A stretch of 64,000 bases of DNA from Ancylomarina longa. Lineage in GTDB: Bacteria > Bacteroidota > Bacteroidia > Bacteroidales > Marinifilaceae. The position numbers were made by a program, and so were the translations under genes. Of this stretch, positions 54,356 to 63,304 are shown piece after piece. How positions within the stretch are numbered: the first letter of the stretch is position 1; the number at the start of each line of letters is the position of its first letter. The DNA lies in NCBI RefSeq assembly GCF_003996985.1, contig NZ_RJJX01000005.1:1-64000 (forward strand), written 5' to 3'. Below the pieces are notes generated by a model that saw only the letters and a list, made by a program, of their open reading frames with translations, did no database searches and had not been told where the DNA came from.

Positions 54356-55519
54356 ATGAGAAAGCTAGTTACCGAAGACAGGAAAGCCTATTTGGATGAT
54401 ATTCTGAAGCGAATTACTGAAACGCTACAATTAAATGACTCGAGAAGACAACTCGTTGAAGAACGCTACAAGGCCGTTAGTACCTTTATTGAAGAATCCC
54501 CGGGGGTATTCTATGATGCCAAGATTTATGCTCAAGGCTCTTACCGACTTGGGACAACAGTAAAGCCCAGACAAGGTGAAGAATATGATTTGGATTTCGT
54601 TGTTCAAATAAATAAAGATTGGCGTAAAATACCATTCCAAAAAATTCATAAGGATTTTAAAGAACTGATGGAGTCCAATGGAAATTGGGATAAACTTGTC
54701 AAGGAAAAATCAAGATGCATCCGTCTAGATTATGCTGATGAATTTCATATGGATATCATTCCGACTTGTACAGAAAATCATCTCAGAGATGAAAATCGCA
54801 TCATGGCACCAGATAAGAAAGAACGCAGTTGGGTTATTAGCAATCCTGCAGGTTATGCCCAATGGTTTGAGAAAAAATATATATCTCAAACATCCATCTA
54901 TCTGCATAATTTCTACGAAGGTATGGAAATCAGAGCCGCACAAGAATTACCTAAAGATGATCCTAATCACTTAAAACAACCACTGCAACATGCGGTACAG
55001 CTCATTAAAAGATACAGAGATGTCTATTTTGACGGAAAGGAGAAACTAGCTCCATCAAGTATCGTACTCACTACTCTGGTTGGACAGATGTACCAAGGAG
55101 AAAGTTCCATTTATGAAACTATTAATAAAATTGTTGAGCGATTTGATTTGGCCGTAATGAAGGACAAACGATTTTTTAGACAATTTCATATTTCAAATCC
55201 TGTATTATCAGAAGAAATATTCACCAAGGAATGGGATGATAATCCTCGCTTATTTCAAGAGTTCCTATTGTTCATGAAATCGTTGCGAGAATTTTGGATG
55301 CAACTGAACACATTCCAAGGTGAGAACCTATTCGAATTGTTTAAATCAAACTTTGGAACAGGAGCCTTTGAAAATGCAATGAAAAAACAAGGTGAGTTTG
55401 TACAGAGAATGAGAGACAAAGGATTAACCGGAGTTCAAGTTGGTAGCGGAATGGCTAGTACAGTATATGGTCAAGACAAACAAAAAGACAAGCCTAATAA
55501 ATTTCACGGAGGATGTTAG
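54356..55519 (+). CDS. CD-NTase (cGAS/DncV-like nucleotidyltransferase) of CBASS
   Basis: A 387-residue cyclic-oligonucleotide synthase. The catalytic core shows GS at 61-62 (QGSYRLGT), the metal-binding Asp pair in EYDLDFVV (Asp78, Asp80) and the third Asp133 in FHMDIIP. A helical C-terminal domain with the tyRR-like RYRDVYFDG region follows. On phage infection it should make a cyclic nucleotide that activates the TM-NUDIX effector. The C-terminus ends FHGGC: in type II CBASS the enzyme's C-terminal Gly is the residue handled by the E1/E2 machinery, and here a Cys follows the Gly-Gly. One base separates its stop from the E2 start. Confidence 0.92.
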   Translation: MRKLVTEDRKAYLDDILKRITETLQLNDSRRQLVEERYKAVSTFIEESPGVFYDAKIYAQGSYRLGTTVKPRQGEEYDLDFVVQINKDWRKIPFQKIHKDFKELMESNGNWDKLVKEKSRCIRLDYADEFHMDIIPTCTENHLRDENRIMAPDKKERSWVISNPAGYAQWFEKKYISQTSIYLHNFYEGMEIRAAQELPKDDPNHLKQPLQHAVQLIKRYRDVYFDGKEKLAPSSIVLTTLVGQMYQGESSIYETINKIVERFDLAVMKDKRFFRQFHISNPVLSEEIFTKEWDDNPRLFQEFLLFMKSLREFWMQLNTFQGENLFELFKSNFGTGAFENAMKKQGEFVQRMRDKGLTGVQVGSGMASTVYGQDKQKDKPNKFHGGC

Positions 55520-55520
55520 T

Positions 55521-55916
55521 ATGGGAATTTCAATATTTAAACAATTAAAGAAAATCGACCAGACCTATAATAATTGGTCTGGGAAGATAAATTTTCGAAA
55601 ATTATTGGTTGTTCATGGGAAAGTAAAACCAACAGCTGTCAGTCCAGAGTATGATGTCCGTATTACGTATTGGCAAAACAAACCACCTATCATAGAAGTA
55701 TTATCTCCAAAGTTGAAAATTAGAAAAGGAAAAAAAACTCTACCTCACGTTTACCACTCGGATCAACTATGTCTTTACTATAAAGATTTCAATATTCGTA
55801 CTGATTTCCTTGCCGATACTATCATAGTCTGGATAACATGGTGGCTCTACTACTACGAAATTTGGTATCAAACTGGAGAGTGGGTTGCACCTGGCACCCA
55901 TCCTGAACGCTGGTAA
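55521..55916 (+). CDS. Stand-alone E2-like conjugating enzyme of CBASS (Cap2 E2 domain only)
   Basis: A 131-residue protein with the pattern of bacterial E2 enzymes: LPHVYHSDQLCLYY carries the putative catalytic Cys84, and IIVWITWWLYYYEIWYQTGEW is the characteristic C-terminal aromatic helix (quoted in part: WWLYYYEIW). I chose ATG at 55521, directly after the CD-NTase stop; an earlier in-frame ATG lies inside that gene. No E1 or JAB peptidase gene follows, so this is the short type II CBASS layout. It should form a covalent intermediate with the CD-NTase C-terminus and prime it (inference from family). Confidence 0.8.
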   Translation: MGISIFKQLKKIDQTYNNWSGKINFRKLLVVHGKVKPTAVSPEYDVRITYWQNKPPIIEVLSPKLKIRKGKKTLPHVYHSDQLCLYYKDFNIRTDFLADTIIVWITWWLYYYEIWYQTGEWVAPGTHPERW

Positions 55917-55957
55917 TAAAAAAACAGCCTATTTTTTAAAACAAAAACACTAAACAT

Positions 55958-56698
55958 ATGATTACAACAATAGTTTCTTTGACTTTAGTACTTTTCATTA
56001 TTTTAATAATTCATTCAATTTTCCCCTTTTTGAAAAAATTCGATAATCTATTTCAAATTACATTAACTGTTTCAGGCACTTTCTTAGCAATAGTTATGGG
56101 TTTTTATTTTAGTAGAATTGAAAACACAACAAAAGAGCATACCAAAACGGTTGAGCTTATTGAAGCAGGTATGGAAGATATTAAAACATGTCAATCTTTA
56201 TTAGGAACTGGCTATCTAACAGAATTAGCCAAATATGATGGGAAATACAGACAAAATCAGAATGTAACCTATATGGGAAATAGTTTAGGTGTCACCTATC
56301 CCTTCCCAGCTTTCCTTGAGGGATTTTGCAAAAATGAGCTATTGATAAGAAATACGTCTTTCCCAATGCAAAGTAGTATTCAATATGCATTGCACAACAT
56401 GAATAATACAGTTCGCTTTATGAATGAAAATAATCGTTACAAAGGAAATAAAGATGAACAATTTTTACGGGATTATAGGGATTATTATAGCTTTTTCAGT
56501 TACTGCTACCAAATTTTAAAATTAGAATTAGATCACATCAAAAAAGATACACAAATAGATAATAATGAATATAAACTACTAACAGAAAAGATGGTTCGTT
56601 TTACTAGAAACAATCATCTGAACGTGTTCTTAAATCTTGATTTTGTAGAACATATTGCTGTACCAAGTGAACTACTTGATAAAAATCAACTAAAATAA
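55958..56698 (+). CDS. Two-TM membrane protein of unknown function at the end of the CBASS operon
   Basis: A 246-residue protein with two N-terminal membrane helices (about 3-25 and 34-55) and a helical cytoplasmic domain of about 185 residues starting with RIENTTKEHTKTVELIEAG. It starts 41 bp after the E2 gene on the same strand and is followed by a terminator, so it is probably co-transcribed with CBASS. I do not recognise the family. It could be a second effector, an accessory factor, or an unrelated defence gene. Cys and aromatic residues in the middle (FFSYCYQILKLEL) are not diagnostic. Confidence 0.6.
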   Translation: MITTIVSLTLVLFIILIIHSIFPFLKKFDNLFQITLTVSGTFLAIVMGFYFSRIENTTKEHTKTVELIEAGMEDIKTCQSLLGTGYLTELAKYDGKYRQNQNVTYMGNSLGVTYPFPAFLEGFCKNELLIRNTSFPMQSSIQYALHNMNNTVRFMNENNRYKGNKDEQFLRDYRDYYSFFSYCYQILKLELDHIKKDTQIDNNEYKLLTEKMVRFTRNNHLNVFLNLDFVEHIAVPSELLDKNQLK

Positions 56699-56716
56699 TA
56701 GGAATTTATTTATAGA

Positions 56717-56758
56717 AATTTAACTCTGACAGGTGCAGTCACGCTGTCAGGTTAAATT
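56717..56758. terminator. Bidirectional terminator between CBASS and the HEPN gene
   Basis: AATTTAAC-T-CTGACAG (56717-56732) pairs with CTGTCAGGTTAAATT (56744-56758) with a single bulged T. The right arm covers the last codons of the minus-strand HEPN-like gene. Confidence 0.85.
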
Positions 56759-57736
56759 AAGAGAAGTTTCTAGACACCGTCCTGCAATTTTATTATTTGC
56801 CTCATAAGACTCCCATGCAAAGTATTCATTTAGTTTTTTACTTAGCACAGCATAATGCATTGTACTAAGAGGATTCTTATGAAATTCAATTGTTTTATGG
56901 ACTTCCAACTCAGTCGTATTCTTTTTTGAGGGCATGATGAATACTTCTTCCCTCGTTTCTGTGTCAGTTCCTGAAAGAATGTTGTTGGAAATATTAAAAC
57001 CCTCGATTGATAAAATCAAACTATCAGGACATTCCATCCCTGTTTCTGTAAATTTTATTTCTGAACAAAAAGACAAAAACAATAGCATTAATCTACCTTC
57101 CAGATAAGCTATTGCCTGTACCAATTTGTAATGAATCGTTTTTCCATTTCGAAACAGATGGACAGTTACATTATTGAGTTTTGCTACCTTAGGTTGATAA
57201 AATTCTAACTTGCTTTTTCTTTCTTCCAATATCTCTTTGGGAAGAAATATTTCATTAAAACAATTGTGAAGATCTAAAAGCTTTCGTCGAAATAGAATCG
57301 TTCCTTGATTACTTGTTTCAGGGTGCATAAAATAGTTGCGTATTTTACGAATACTATGGTAGGCTTCCTTATCGTGAGTAACATATTTCCCATTGCAAAG
57401 CCAATCAATTAGATTATTCAGATTAGGGCTTATTTTTCTACCTCTCTCGTCCTTCCCCTTAAAATCCTTCCATTCCTGATCAGTGACTTCCTTATACTTT
57501 AATTTGAGAGCCATTTCAAACATTCCAAGCAACTTGCGTAGAGCCTCATCGAACATTGGGTAATGAAAATAGCTTGAAGCCAAGATGTATTCAACAACTT
57601 CATAGTCTTTCACTATATCATCCGGCACAAGAGAATGAAAACGGCCCTTGATGACATAGTTTTGGATGAATTCTTCGTGAGTTTGAGTATTTTTAAAAGA
57701 AGACCAAGTTGAGTCTGGAGTGGTGAATTTTTGCAT
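56747..57736 (-). CDS. HEPN-like protein, abortive-infection type
   Basis: A 329-residue soluble protein. Residues 1-165 look like an Abi_2/HEPN-type helical bundle, with the motif RNYFMH (Arg-x4-His) in IRKIRNYFMHPE at about 133-144, the hallmark of HEPN ribonucleases. The second half (about 190-329) has two short beta-rich segments of unknown kind. Such proteins often act as toxins or effectors that cleave RNA during phage infection. It is transcribed towards the CBASS operon and follows the Septu genes on the same strand (25-bp gap), so it may be part of that operon. Assignment is by motif only. Confidence 0.6.
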   Translation of the reverse strand: MQKFTTPDSTWSSFKNTQTHEEFIQNYVIKGRFHSLVPDDIVKDYEVVEYILASSYFHYPMFDEALRKLLGMFEMALKLKYKEVTDQEWKDFKGKDERGRKISPNLNNLIDWLCNGKYVTHDKEAYHSIRKIRNYFMHPETSNQGTILFRRKLLDLHNCFNEIFLPKEILEERKSKLEFYQPKVAKLNNVTVHLFRNGKTIHYKLVQAIAYLEGRLMLLFLSFCSEIKFTETGMECPDSLILSIEGFNISNNILSGTDTETREEVFIMPSKKNTTELEVHKTIEFHKNPLSTMHYAVLSKKLNEYFAWESYEANNKIAGRCLETSLNLT

Positions 57737-57761
57737 AAAAATGATAAGAAATAAACTACAC

Positions 57762-58550
57762 TTATAACAAACCTCTCTTGATATTTTCCCTAATCATACC
57801 TGAGAACGGTTCATGATCGTCTATCGCAGTTCTAACAAATTCGATAGCATCATCAATCTCAACTTGTGTTATTTGCTGGTCAGGGGATAGTCTTTGGGCA
57901 ATTATTTTCATTGCTTTATATAACCTTAGGCGCTCCTTTCTACCAGAAATAAGATCATATCTTTGATCTAAACCTAGGATTTCAATTGTTTGCTCTCCTC
58001 TAAAATTATTATTCACAGCAATAGGATTATCCAAATTAAAAGAAATAAATATAGATGGATCTTCTTCTGCTGGGTTTATAAGAACTGGCAATTCATTTCT
58101 GTAATCATCCAAATGAGTTTTAGCTCTATAACCATTCATCAAAGGAAATAAATTCCCCTTTCTTTCAGACTTGTTGCAGTCATCACATGATAATAACATG
58201 TTTTCCCAATAATAAGCTAGCCAATAATAACCTGGTCTTATTAATGAATTACGTTTAGCCACCTTATAAGCCTCCTTGGGTCTAAAATGCTCAATAGCAC
58301 CACTATCGATTGGTTTTTCACAATAGCAACATTTAGGACCTTGAGCATCTCTCAATTGTTTCTTAAATTTTGCATAACCATAAGCTTGGGTGAATTTATT
58401 CTTATCCTTAAGAAAATCCACCAAACCTGAGTTATATTTTTTTATTAGAGCTAAAGTAAATACTCTCCATTTTTGTTGATTGTAATTAGGGTGAGAATTG
58501 CTAGTAAACTTTACTACAGGAGGAGAACTTTGTTTATTAATCTTTATCAT
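57762..58550 (-). CDS. ptuB: Septu HNH endonuclease PtuB
   Basis: A 262-residue HNH nuclease of the TIGR02646 type. Zinc is bound by Cys74 or Cys75 and Cys77 (KCCYCEK) and by Cys122 and Cys125 (SCDDCN). The catalytic His88 lies in AIEHFRPK and the third HNH residue follows in CNKSERKGNLFP. This family serves both as PtuB of Septu and as the HNH effector of some retrons; no reverse transcriptase gene is present, so Septu is the better call. It overlaps ptuA by 14 bp. Together they should cut nucleic acid when infection triggers the ATPase. Confidence 0.85.
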   Translation of the reverse strand: MIKINKQSSPPVVKFTSNSHPNYNQQKWRVFTLALIKKYNSGLVDFLKDKNKFTQAYGYAKFKKQLRDAQGPKCCYCEKPIDSGAIEHFRPKEAYKVAKRNSLIRPGYYWLAYYWENMLLSCDDCNKSERKGNLFPLMNGYRAKTHLDDYRNELPVLINPAEEDPSIFISFNLDNPIAVNNNFRGEQTIEILGLDQRYDLISGRKERLRLYKAMKIIAQRLSPDQQITQVEIDDAIEFVRTAIDDHEPFSGMIRENIKRGLL

Positions 58551-60129
58551 CGCCTTTATTTATTCTAAGAGCTATATTATGAATTGTATTTAGTGCTTTC
58601 ACATCACGAATAGTCTCTCCTGTTGGGAATACATCTTCAGTTTTTGATATCTCTTTTAAGCCAGCTATATCCTCCACACTTAAATCCGTTTTGGACAGGA
58701 GCAATTCTCTCTCCTTCATGAATTCATCTGTTGACGGGGGTCTTGAATTCTCCAATCCGAAATACTTGCTCATCATCACATGATCAATTCTCCAATTGGC
58801 TATTCTGTGGGGATCCTTTAAAACAGTAATCTTATTGTTTTCATCTTTTTTAAAAAGAAAGACGTCTGCTTTATCGGCAGCTTGAACAATCAGGGGACTA
58901 TGGGTTGCTACAATGATGTGACTATTCTCGTTTTTCTTATTGAAGTCATCCAGCAAACGTACGTAATCACGCTGCCATTGAGGATTTAGGTGAGTATCTG
59001 GTTCGTCTAAAAGAAATAAACAATCCTCTTTGCCAAAAATTAAAAGTAACCCCAACACAGTTAATAATTGCTGCTCTCCTTCACTTAATTGAATAAATTC
59101 AAAAGGCGTGGAAATCCCTTCCTTTTTCACCCTTAAACTTAATTTATTAAATATATCAATCTTCTGAATCATTGTGGATTCAATAGCGTCAAAAAAATCA
59201 AGAGGTGATGGAAATTCTTTTTTAACATCATTGTATAGCTCTTTTAATCTTATTCTATCAAACTCAAGCTCCTCTCTCTTTTCATCAGTATTGAGACCTG
59301 CCAATGGAACACCATAATCAATTTGATGATCGTATAAGACTGTCAGTAATTTGTCAATTTTACCAGCCAGGTTCCAGAAGGGAAACTCAACTTCAGAATT
59401 GATATTCTCAACTATCAATTCTATACTCTTATTAACACCACCAATATCTTCAACTTGCCACGAAGGTTGTTTGAAATGCAAAGACAAATTTTTGATTTCT
59501 TCTATTTGAAGATAGTTTTCAAATAAATCTTCAACACTACTATTGAATTCATTTTCATCACTTTCAAAGAATCTATAAACTATTAGAACAAATAAGATAA
59601 GTTGACTGTGATGATTTTCAGAAAAGTACAAATTACGGAATGAACTAATCGTATCAGCCCCCTGCATAGATCTATAGAGCAAATCATATTGTTTCTCTTC
59701 ATGTACCTTAATAATATCACGTACACGCTTATTTTCACCGGAATAATAACCTATAATATATTTAGGAAGGTATTTTTCTTTTCTGTTCTTGATAAAATCG
59801 CGAAATGTAATCTCTTGATACTCGCCCACTGTGTTCCCCTTCCAAACCTCAAACACGTTAGATTTACAAACGATCTTTAAATCATTACCTCGGCAAGAAT
59901 ATTCAATTTCATATTCGAAGCGATCATTAGGATTTGACCAAACTTCAAATTGTTCCTCTTTAGTTAGTAAATCTAAATCTCTAAAAATTAAAGCTAAGAT
60001 TTCAATTAAGTTGGATTTACCTAAACCATTCTTTCCAACAAGTAGAGTGATTAGGTGATTGGAATCAAAATTTAGAGTTAAATCCTCAATATTCTTATAT
60101 TCCGAAATCCAAAGGCTATGTAACTTCAT
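58537..60129 (-). CDS. ptuA: Septu ATPase PtuA (OLD/RecF-like AAA ATPase)
   Basis: A 530-residue ABC-class ATPase of the AAA_15/RecF-like group. Walker A GKNGLGKS is at 32-39, the signature-like segment is LSEGEQQLL, Walker B is FLLDEPDTHLNP and the switch His is in VATHSP. A large helical insertion occupies about 130-340. It has no nuclease domain of its own, as expected of PtuA, and overlaps the HNH gene by 14 bp. In Septu, PtuA assembles into a multimer that holds PtuB. Here the pair lies directly downstream of hsdS, a frequent association. Confidence 0.85.
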   Translation of the reverse strand: MKLHSLWISEYKNIEDLTLNFDSNHLITLLVGKNGLGKSNLIEILALIFRDLDLLTKEEQFEVWSNPNDRFEYEIEYSCRGNDLKIVCKSNVFEVWKGNTVGEYQEITFRDFIKNRKEKYLPKYIIGYYSGENKRVRDIIKVHEEKQYDLLYRSMQGADTISSFRNLYFSENHHSQLILFVLIVYRFFESDENEFNSSVEDLFENYLQIEEIKNLSLHFKQPSWQVEDIGGVNKSIELIVENINSEVEFPFWNLAGKIDKLLTVLYDHQIDYGVPLAGLNTDEKREELEFDRIRLKELYNDVKKEFPSPLDFFDAIESTMIQKIDIFNKLSLRVKKEGISTPFEFIQLSEGEQQLLTVLGLLLIFGKEDCLFLLDEPDTHLNPQWQRDYVRLLDDFNKKNENSHIIVATHSPLIVQAADKADVFLFKKDENNKITVLKDPHRIANWRIDHVMMSKYFGLENSRPPSTDEFMKERELLLSKTDLSVEDIAGLKEISKTEDVFPTGETIRDVKALNTIHNIALRINKGDDKD

Positions 60130-60166
60130 TATTAATGGTTTGTATTTTAATTAAAATATATCAATT

Positions 60167-60442
60167 CTAAACACATCTTTTTTTAGCCTTGTATGGATCC
60201 GCTATAACTAATTGACAACCTGAAATCAAATTGTCAATATGGTCAATTAAGGATATATCTGAATTGAGTTTTAACATCTCTAAACTTGACATTAATTGCC
60301 TTGATTTAGCAATTGCTTCGTCTTCAATATCTATATATTTATTCTGAATAACAGGATTTTTACTTTTACTTTTTTTATCTGGCAAATCAGATATAATTTT
60401 CGAAATCTCGTCTAATTTTATGTTCGCTTCTTTTATAGTCAT
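60167..60442 (-). CDS. Small helical protein between hsdS and ptuA
   Basis: A 91-residue, charged, all-helical protein starting MTIKEANIKLDEISKIISDL, with a Lys/Ser-rich stretch at about 21-32 and one Cys pair region at the end (Cys73, Cys90). It has 41-bp and 37-bp gaps to hsdS and ptuA on the same strand, so it is probably translated from the same mRNA. No recognised family. It could be an inhibitor or adaptor of the Septu or type I system, or an antitoxin-like protein; nothing decides. Confidence 0.55.
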   Translation of the reverse strand: MTIKEANIKLDEISKIISDLPDKKSKSKNPVIQNKYIDIEDEAIAKSRQLMSSLEMLKLNSDISLIDHIDNLISGCQLVIADPYKAKKRCV

Positions 60443-60483
60443 TGTATCTTCAATTTAATCTTAAAAAACTATCAGGTATAACT

Positions 60484-61911
60484 TCACTTTCGTACTCCTT
60501 TTTTAGGAATAGACGCACCCTCATTTTTCTCTTCATTTATACGATCAAGAAGTTTTTCAGAGGATTCCCAATCTGGGCTTTTTCGAATATTTTCTAATTC
60601 TTTTTCCGAAAGGAGTTCTCCCCGGAAAGCTTTATCCAGGATTGCATATGGTAAAACAACCAACTTTTCTTTAGCTAACTTGCACTTTACTTCCAGTTGA
60701 TCTGCAATAGCAAACAATTCCTCTATTCTTCTAACAATTTCTTGTTGTTCTTCTTCAGAATATAAAACTATTGGCGTTTCAGAAACAATCCTCTGGTTTA
60801 TTTTGGGCATATTCCCAGCTGTACCTGAAGCATTTTTTCTAAAATATTCTCTTACCCGAATTGATGAAAGTTGATAATAAATATAGTTCGTGAGATTCTT
60901 ATCTTTTAATCTCAACTTCATCATTAAATCAGGGTATATAAAGTCATCATCAATTCCATCATAAATAGCAGAGACACCAACATAATCTAATGAGTTTGAT
61001 CTTTGCACTAATAAGTCTCCATTTTTTAACCATAAATGGGAATCTTTAGATGGCCTGTCAATATCCAAATACTTCTTTTTTGATGGATCAAACTTACCAG
61101 ATGTAGTCGCTCCTAATGATAAACTCTTAACATTTGTGACAAAATCGACACCTTTTGGGGAAAATCCATTCCTGGGTCTTTCAGATAACAAATCAATTAA
61201 TTGTTTATTTTCCTTTTTATCATGAAGATTACTACCCTTCCTCCACATCTTTGTTAATTCACCAGAAAAAGCTTTATGAAGAACAGACTGTCGAAAATCT
61301 TTTATTATTTTCGGGAATACATCTAATTTGGTATGTGTAGTCTTTAGCTCATCCATTATAATATCGAGCCTCTCAGCAATCTTATTTTGTTCTAAGATTG
61401 GTGGTATTGGGATTGATATTTTCTTATAATCTTTAAATTTTAGATTTCTCAAATTATTGCTACCTCCTTGATACTTTACAACTTCACCTGATTTATAAAA
61501 AGATTGCAAATAGTAATTTAGAAAAGTACTATTGATATTTGAAGATGGTCTTAATAAACGGAAAAAATTTGTACACACTTTAGGTAAACCTGGTTCAATA
61601 TTAAGAACTTCCTTATCAATAACCACTGTTCTTCCTACAGGTTGATCTGGACCACCACCTGAAATTTCAAGTAAGATATCGTTCTCCTTAAGTCTTCGTT
61701 TTTCCAAGCTTGTAATTTTAATACTTCTTAAAGCAGCTGACCTCCCTTTATCTCTCTGCCAATTTTTAAGCTCTGAACCACGAATACAAAGTGCATTTGA
61801 AAAATCTTTATTTTGAATACTCGGATCCTTTCCCCAGTCTCCACCTAAAACAAAAACAAGTATTTCCTCAAGTTTCGAACCACACCATCTTTCTGGTAAA
61901 TTATTTTTCAT
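60484..61911 (-). CDS. hsdS: Type I restriction-modification specificity subunit HsdS
   Basis: A 475-residue DNA-recognition subunit with two target recognition domains (about 5-195 and 235-430), each followed by a helical spacer with the repeated pattern ISIPIPPILEQNKIAERLDIIMDEL (partial) and IVLYSEEEQQEIVRRIEELFAIADQL (partial). The closing AILDKAFRGEL parallels VLHKAFSGEL in the middle, the internal repeat that gives HsdS its pseudosymmetry. It overlaps hsdM by 11 bp. The recognised sequence would be bipartite but cannot be deduced. Confidence 0.93.
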   Translation of the reverse strand: MKNNLPERWCGSKLEEILVFVLGGDWGKDPSIQNKDFSNALCIRGSELKNWQRDKGRSAALRSIKITSLEKRRLKENDILLEISGGGPDQPVGRTVVIDKEVLNIEPGLPKVCTNFFRLLRPSSNINSTFLNYYLQSFYKSGEVVKYQGGSNNLRNLKFKDYKKISIPIPPILEQNKIAERLDIIMDELKTTHTKLDVFPKIIKDFRQSVLHKAFSGELTKMWRKGSNLHDKKENKQLIDLLSERPRNGFSPKGVDFVTNVKSLSLGATTSGKFDPSKKKYLDIDRPSKDSHLWLKNGDLLVQRSNSLDYVGVSAIYDGIDDDFIYPDLMMKLRLKDKNLTNYIYYQLSSIRVREYFRKNASGTAGNMPKINQRIVSETPIVLYSEEEQQEIVRRIEELFAIADQLEVKCKLAKEKLVVLPYAILDKAFRGELLSEKELENIRKSPDWESSEKLLDRINEEKNEGASIPKKGVRK

Positions 61912-63304
61912 TATCCAAAATTTTTATGATGCTTTCAATACTTGAAGTGATAGCCTTCATATCATCTTTCAATCCTTTTACAATATCAATTGGTTCACCC
62001 ATGTTTTTGCCATTTTTAAGATTATCATCTGGCATCTCACCAAGATCAAGAAGATCATTGTTTTCACTAATCTCAGCCCTTGAAAAACAAGACCAGCGTT
62101 CATCTTTAATAGCTGCTCGGTTTTTAGCTTCATATGCCGTTTCAAAATCTGTAAAATGAGCTTCAGTAAGTGGGCTGTTTTTTCCAAAGTTGGGCATATT
62201 GGTGCGTAGATCGTAAAACCACACCTCTTTGGTATTTTTTTTATCTGTTCTACCCCTTTCAAAGAAAAGGATATTGGTTTTTACACCCTGAGCATAAAAA
62301 ATTCCGGTAGGCAAACGAAGGATGGTATGCAAATTACATTTATCCATCAAATCCTTTCGAATGTTCCTACCATCGCCATCCTCAAACAATACATTATCTG
62401 GCAATATGACTGCTGCCCGAGCACCACCTTCAATATGAAGAGAACGATAAATGTGCTGCAAAAAGTTTAACTGCTTATTAGACGTTGGAAATGTTAAATC
62501 GGAACGAGTTGGTCGATCCCCACCTTTTTTTGTACCAAAAGGTGGATTAGTGAGTACCAAGTCGTAATTTTTCATCAACTCACCTTGTTTGGAAAGTGTA
62601 TCTCCCAAATTAATGTGAGAATCCAGACCATGCAGCATGGCATTCATCAGCGCCAAACGATGAGTTTCAGCCACCAATTCGCCACCAGTAAATGCATTAT
62701 TAACCTGAAAATCGGCATCAACATCGGCATCCATATATTCATCGTACTTTTCGTACAAATAATTATGAGCCGCTACCATAAAACCAAAAGTTCCACAAGC
62801 AGGATCGTTACAGATTTCACCCAATTGGGGTTTCATCAAACGAACCATCACATTAATCAAGGGACGAGGTGTAAAATACTGACCTGCACCCGATTTTTTT
62901 TCATTGGCATTTTTCTCCAATAAACCTTCATACATGTCTCCCAATCCTTCCTCTTTAGCAGAAAACCAATCCAATTCATCTATGGATTTAATAATCTTGT
63001 GAAGGTTTACTGGCTGGCTAATATTGGTCTGGGCATTGTTGTAAATCAAACCCACTTTTCCGCTAGCTTTTCCTAAATCGAGTAATAGTTGACGGTAGAA
63101 CTCGTGTAATTCCTGTCCTTCTTTTTCAGCTAAATTTTCCCAACGGTACTCTTCTGGAATCTCTCTTTCAGACCCCGTTTCCTTTGCCATTTTCAAGAAA
63201 AGGATGTAAGTTAATTCTGTTACGTACTGGTGGTAAGTAATACCATCATCTCTTAATACGTTACAAAGATTCCAAAGCTTGTTTACAATTTCCTGAGTAC
63301 CCAT
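61901..63304 (-). CDS. hsdM: Type I restriction-modification methyltransferase HsdM
   Basis: A 467-residue N6-adenine methyltransferase. The N-terminal helical domain (1-135) contacts HsdS. Motif I is NDPACGTFGF at 166-175, with Phe where most relatives have Gly, and motif IV is NPPF at 253-256. GQYFTPRPLI before motif I and GGARAAVILPDNVLFEDG (partial) after it are typical. With HsdS it should methylate host DNA at the bipartite target. No hsdR is seen; it could lie beyond the right edge, otherwise this is a methylation-only or mixed defence system. Confidence 0.94.
   Translation of the reverse strand: MGTQEIVNKLWNLCNVLRDDGITYHQYVTELTYILFLKMAKETGSEREIPEEYRWENLAEKEGQELHEFYRQLLLDLGKASGKVGLIYNNAQTNISQPVNLHKIIKSIDELDWFSAKEEGLGDMYEGLLEKNANEKKSGAGQYFTPRPLINVMVRLMKPQLGEICNDPACGTFGFMVAAHNYLYEKYDEYMDADVDADFQVNNAFTGGELVAETHRLALMNAMLHGLDSHINLGDTLSKQGELMKNYDLVLTNPPFGTKKGGDRPTRSDLTFPTSNKQLNFLQHIYRSLHIEGGARAAVILPDNVLFEDGDGRNIRKDLMDKCNLHTILRLPTGIFYAQGVKTNILFFERGRTDKKNTKEVWFYDLRTNMPNFGKNSPLTEAHFTDFETAYEAKNRAAIKDERWSCFSRAEISENNDLLDLGEMPDDNLKNGKNMGEPIDIVKGLKDDMKAITSSIESIIKILDNEK

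Noticed and set aside
57762-60129. Retron effector pair rather than Septu
   Set aside because: The same HNH family occurs in retrons, but no reverse transcriptase gene or msr-msd-like stretch is present beside the pair.
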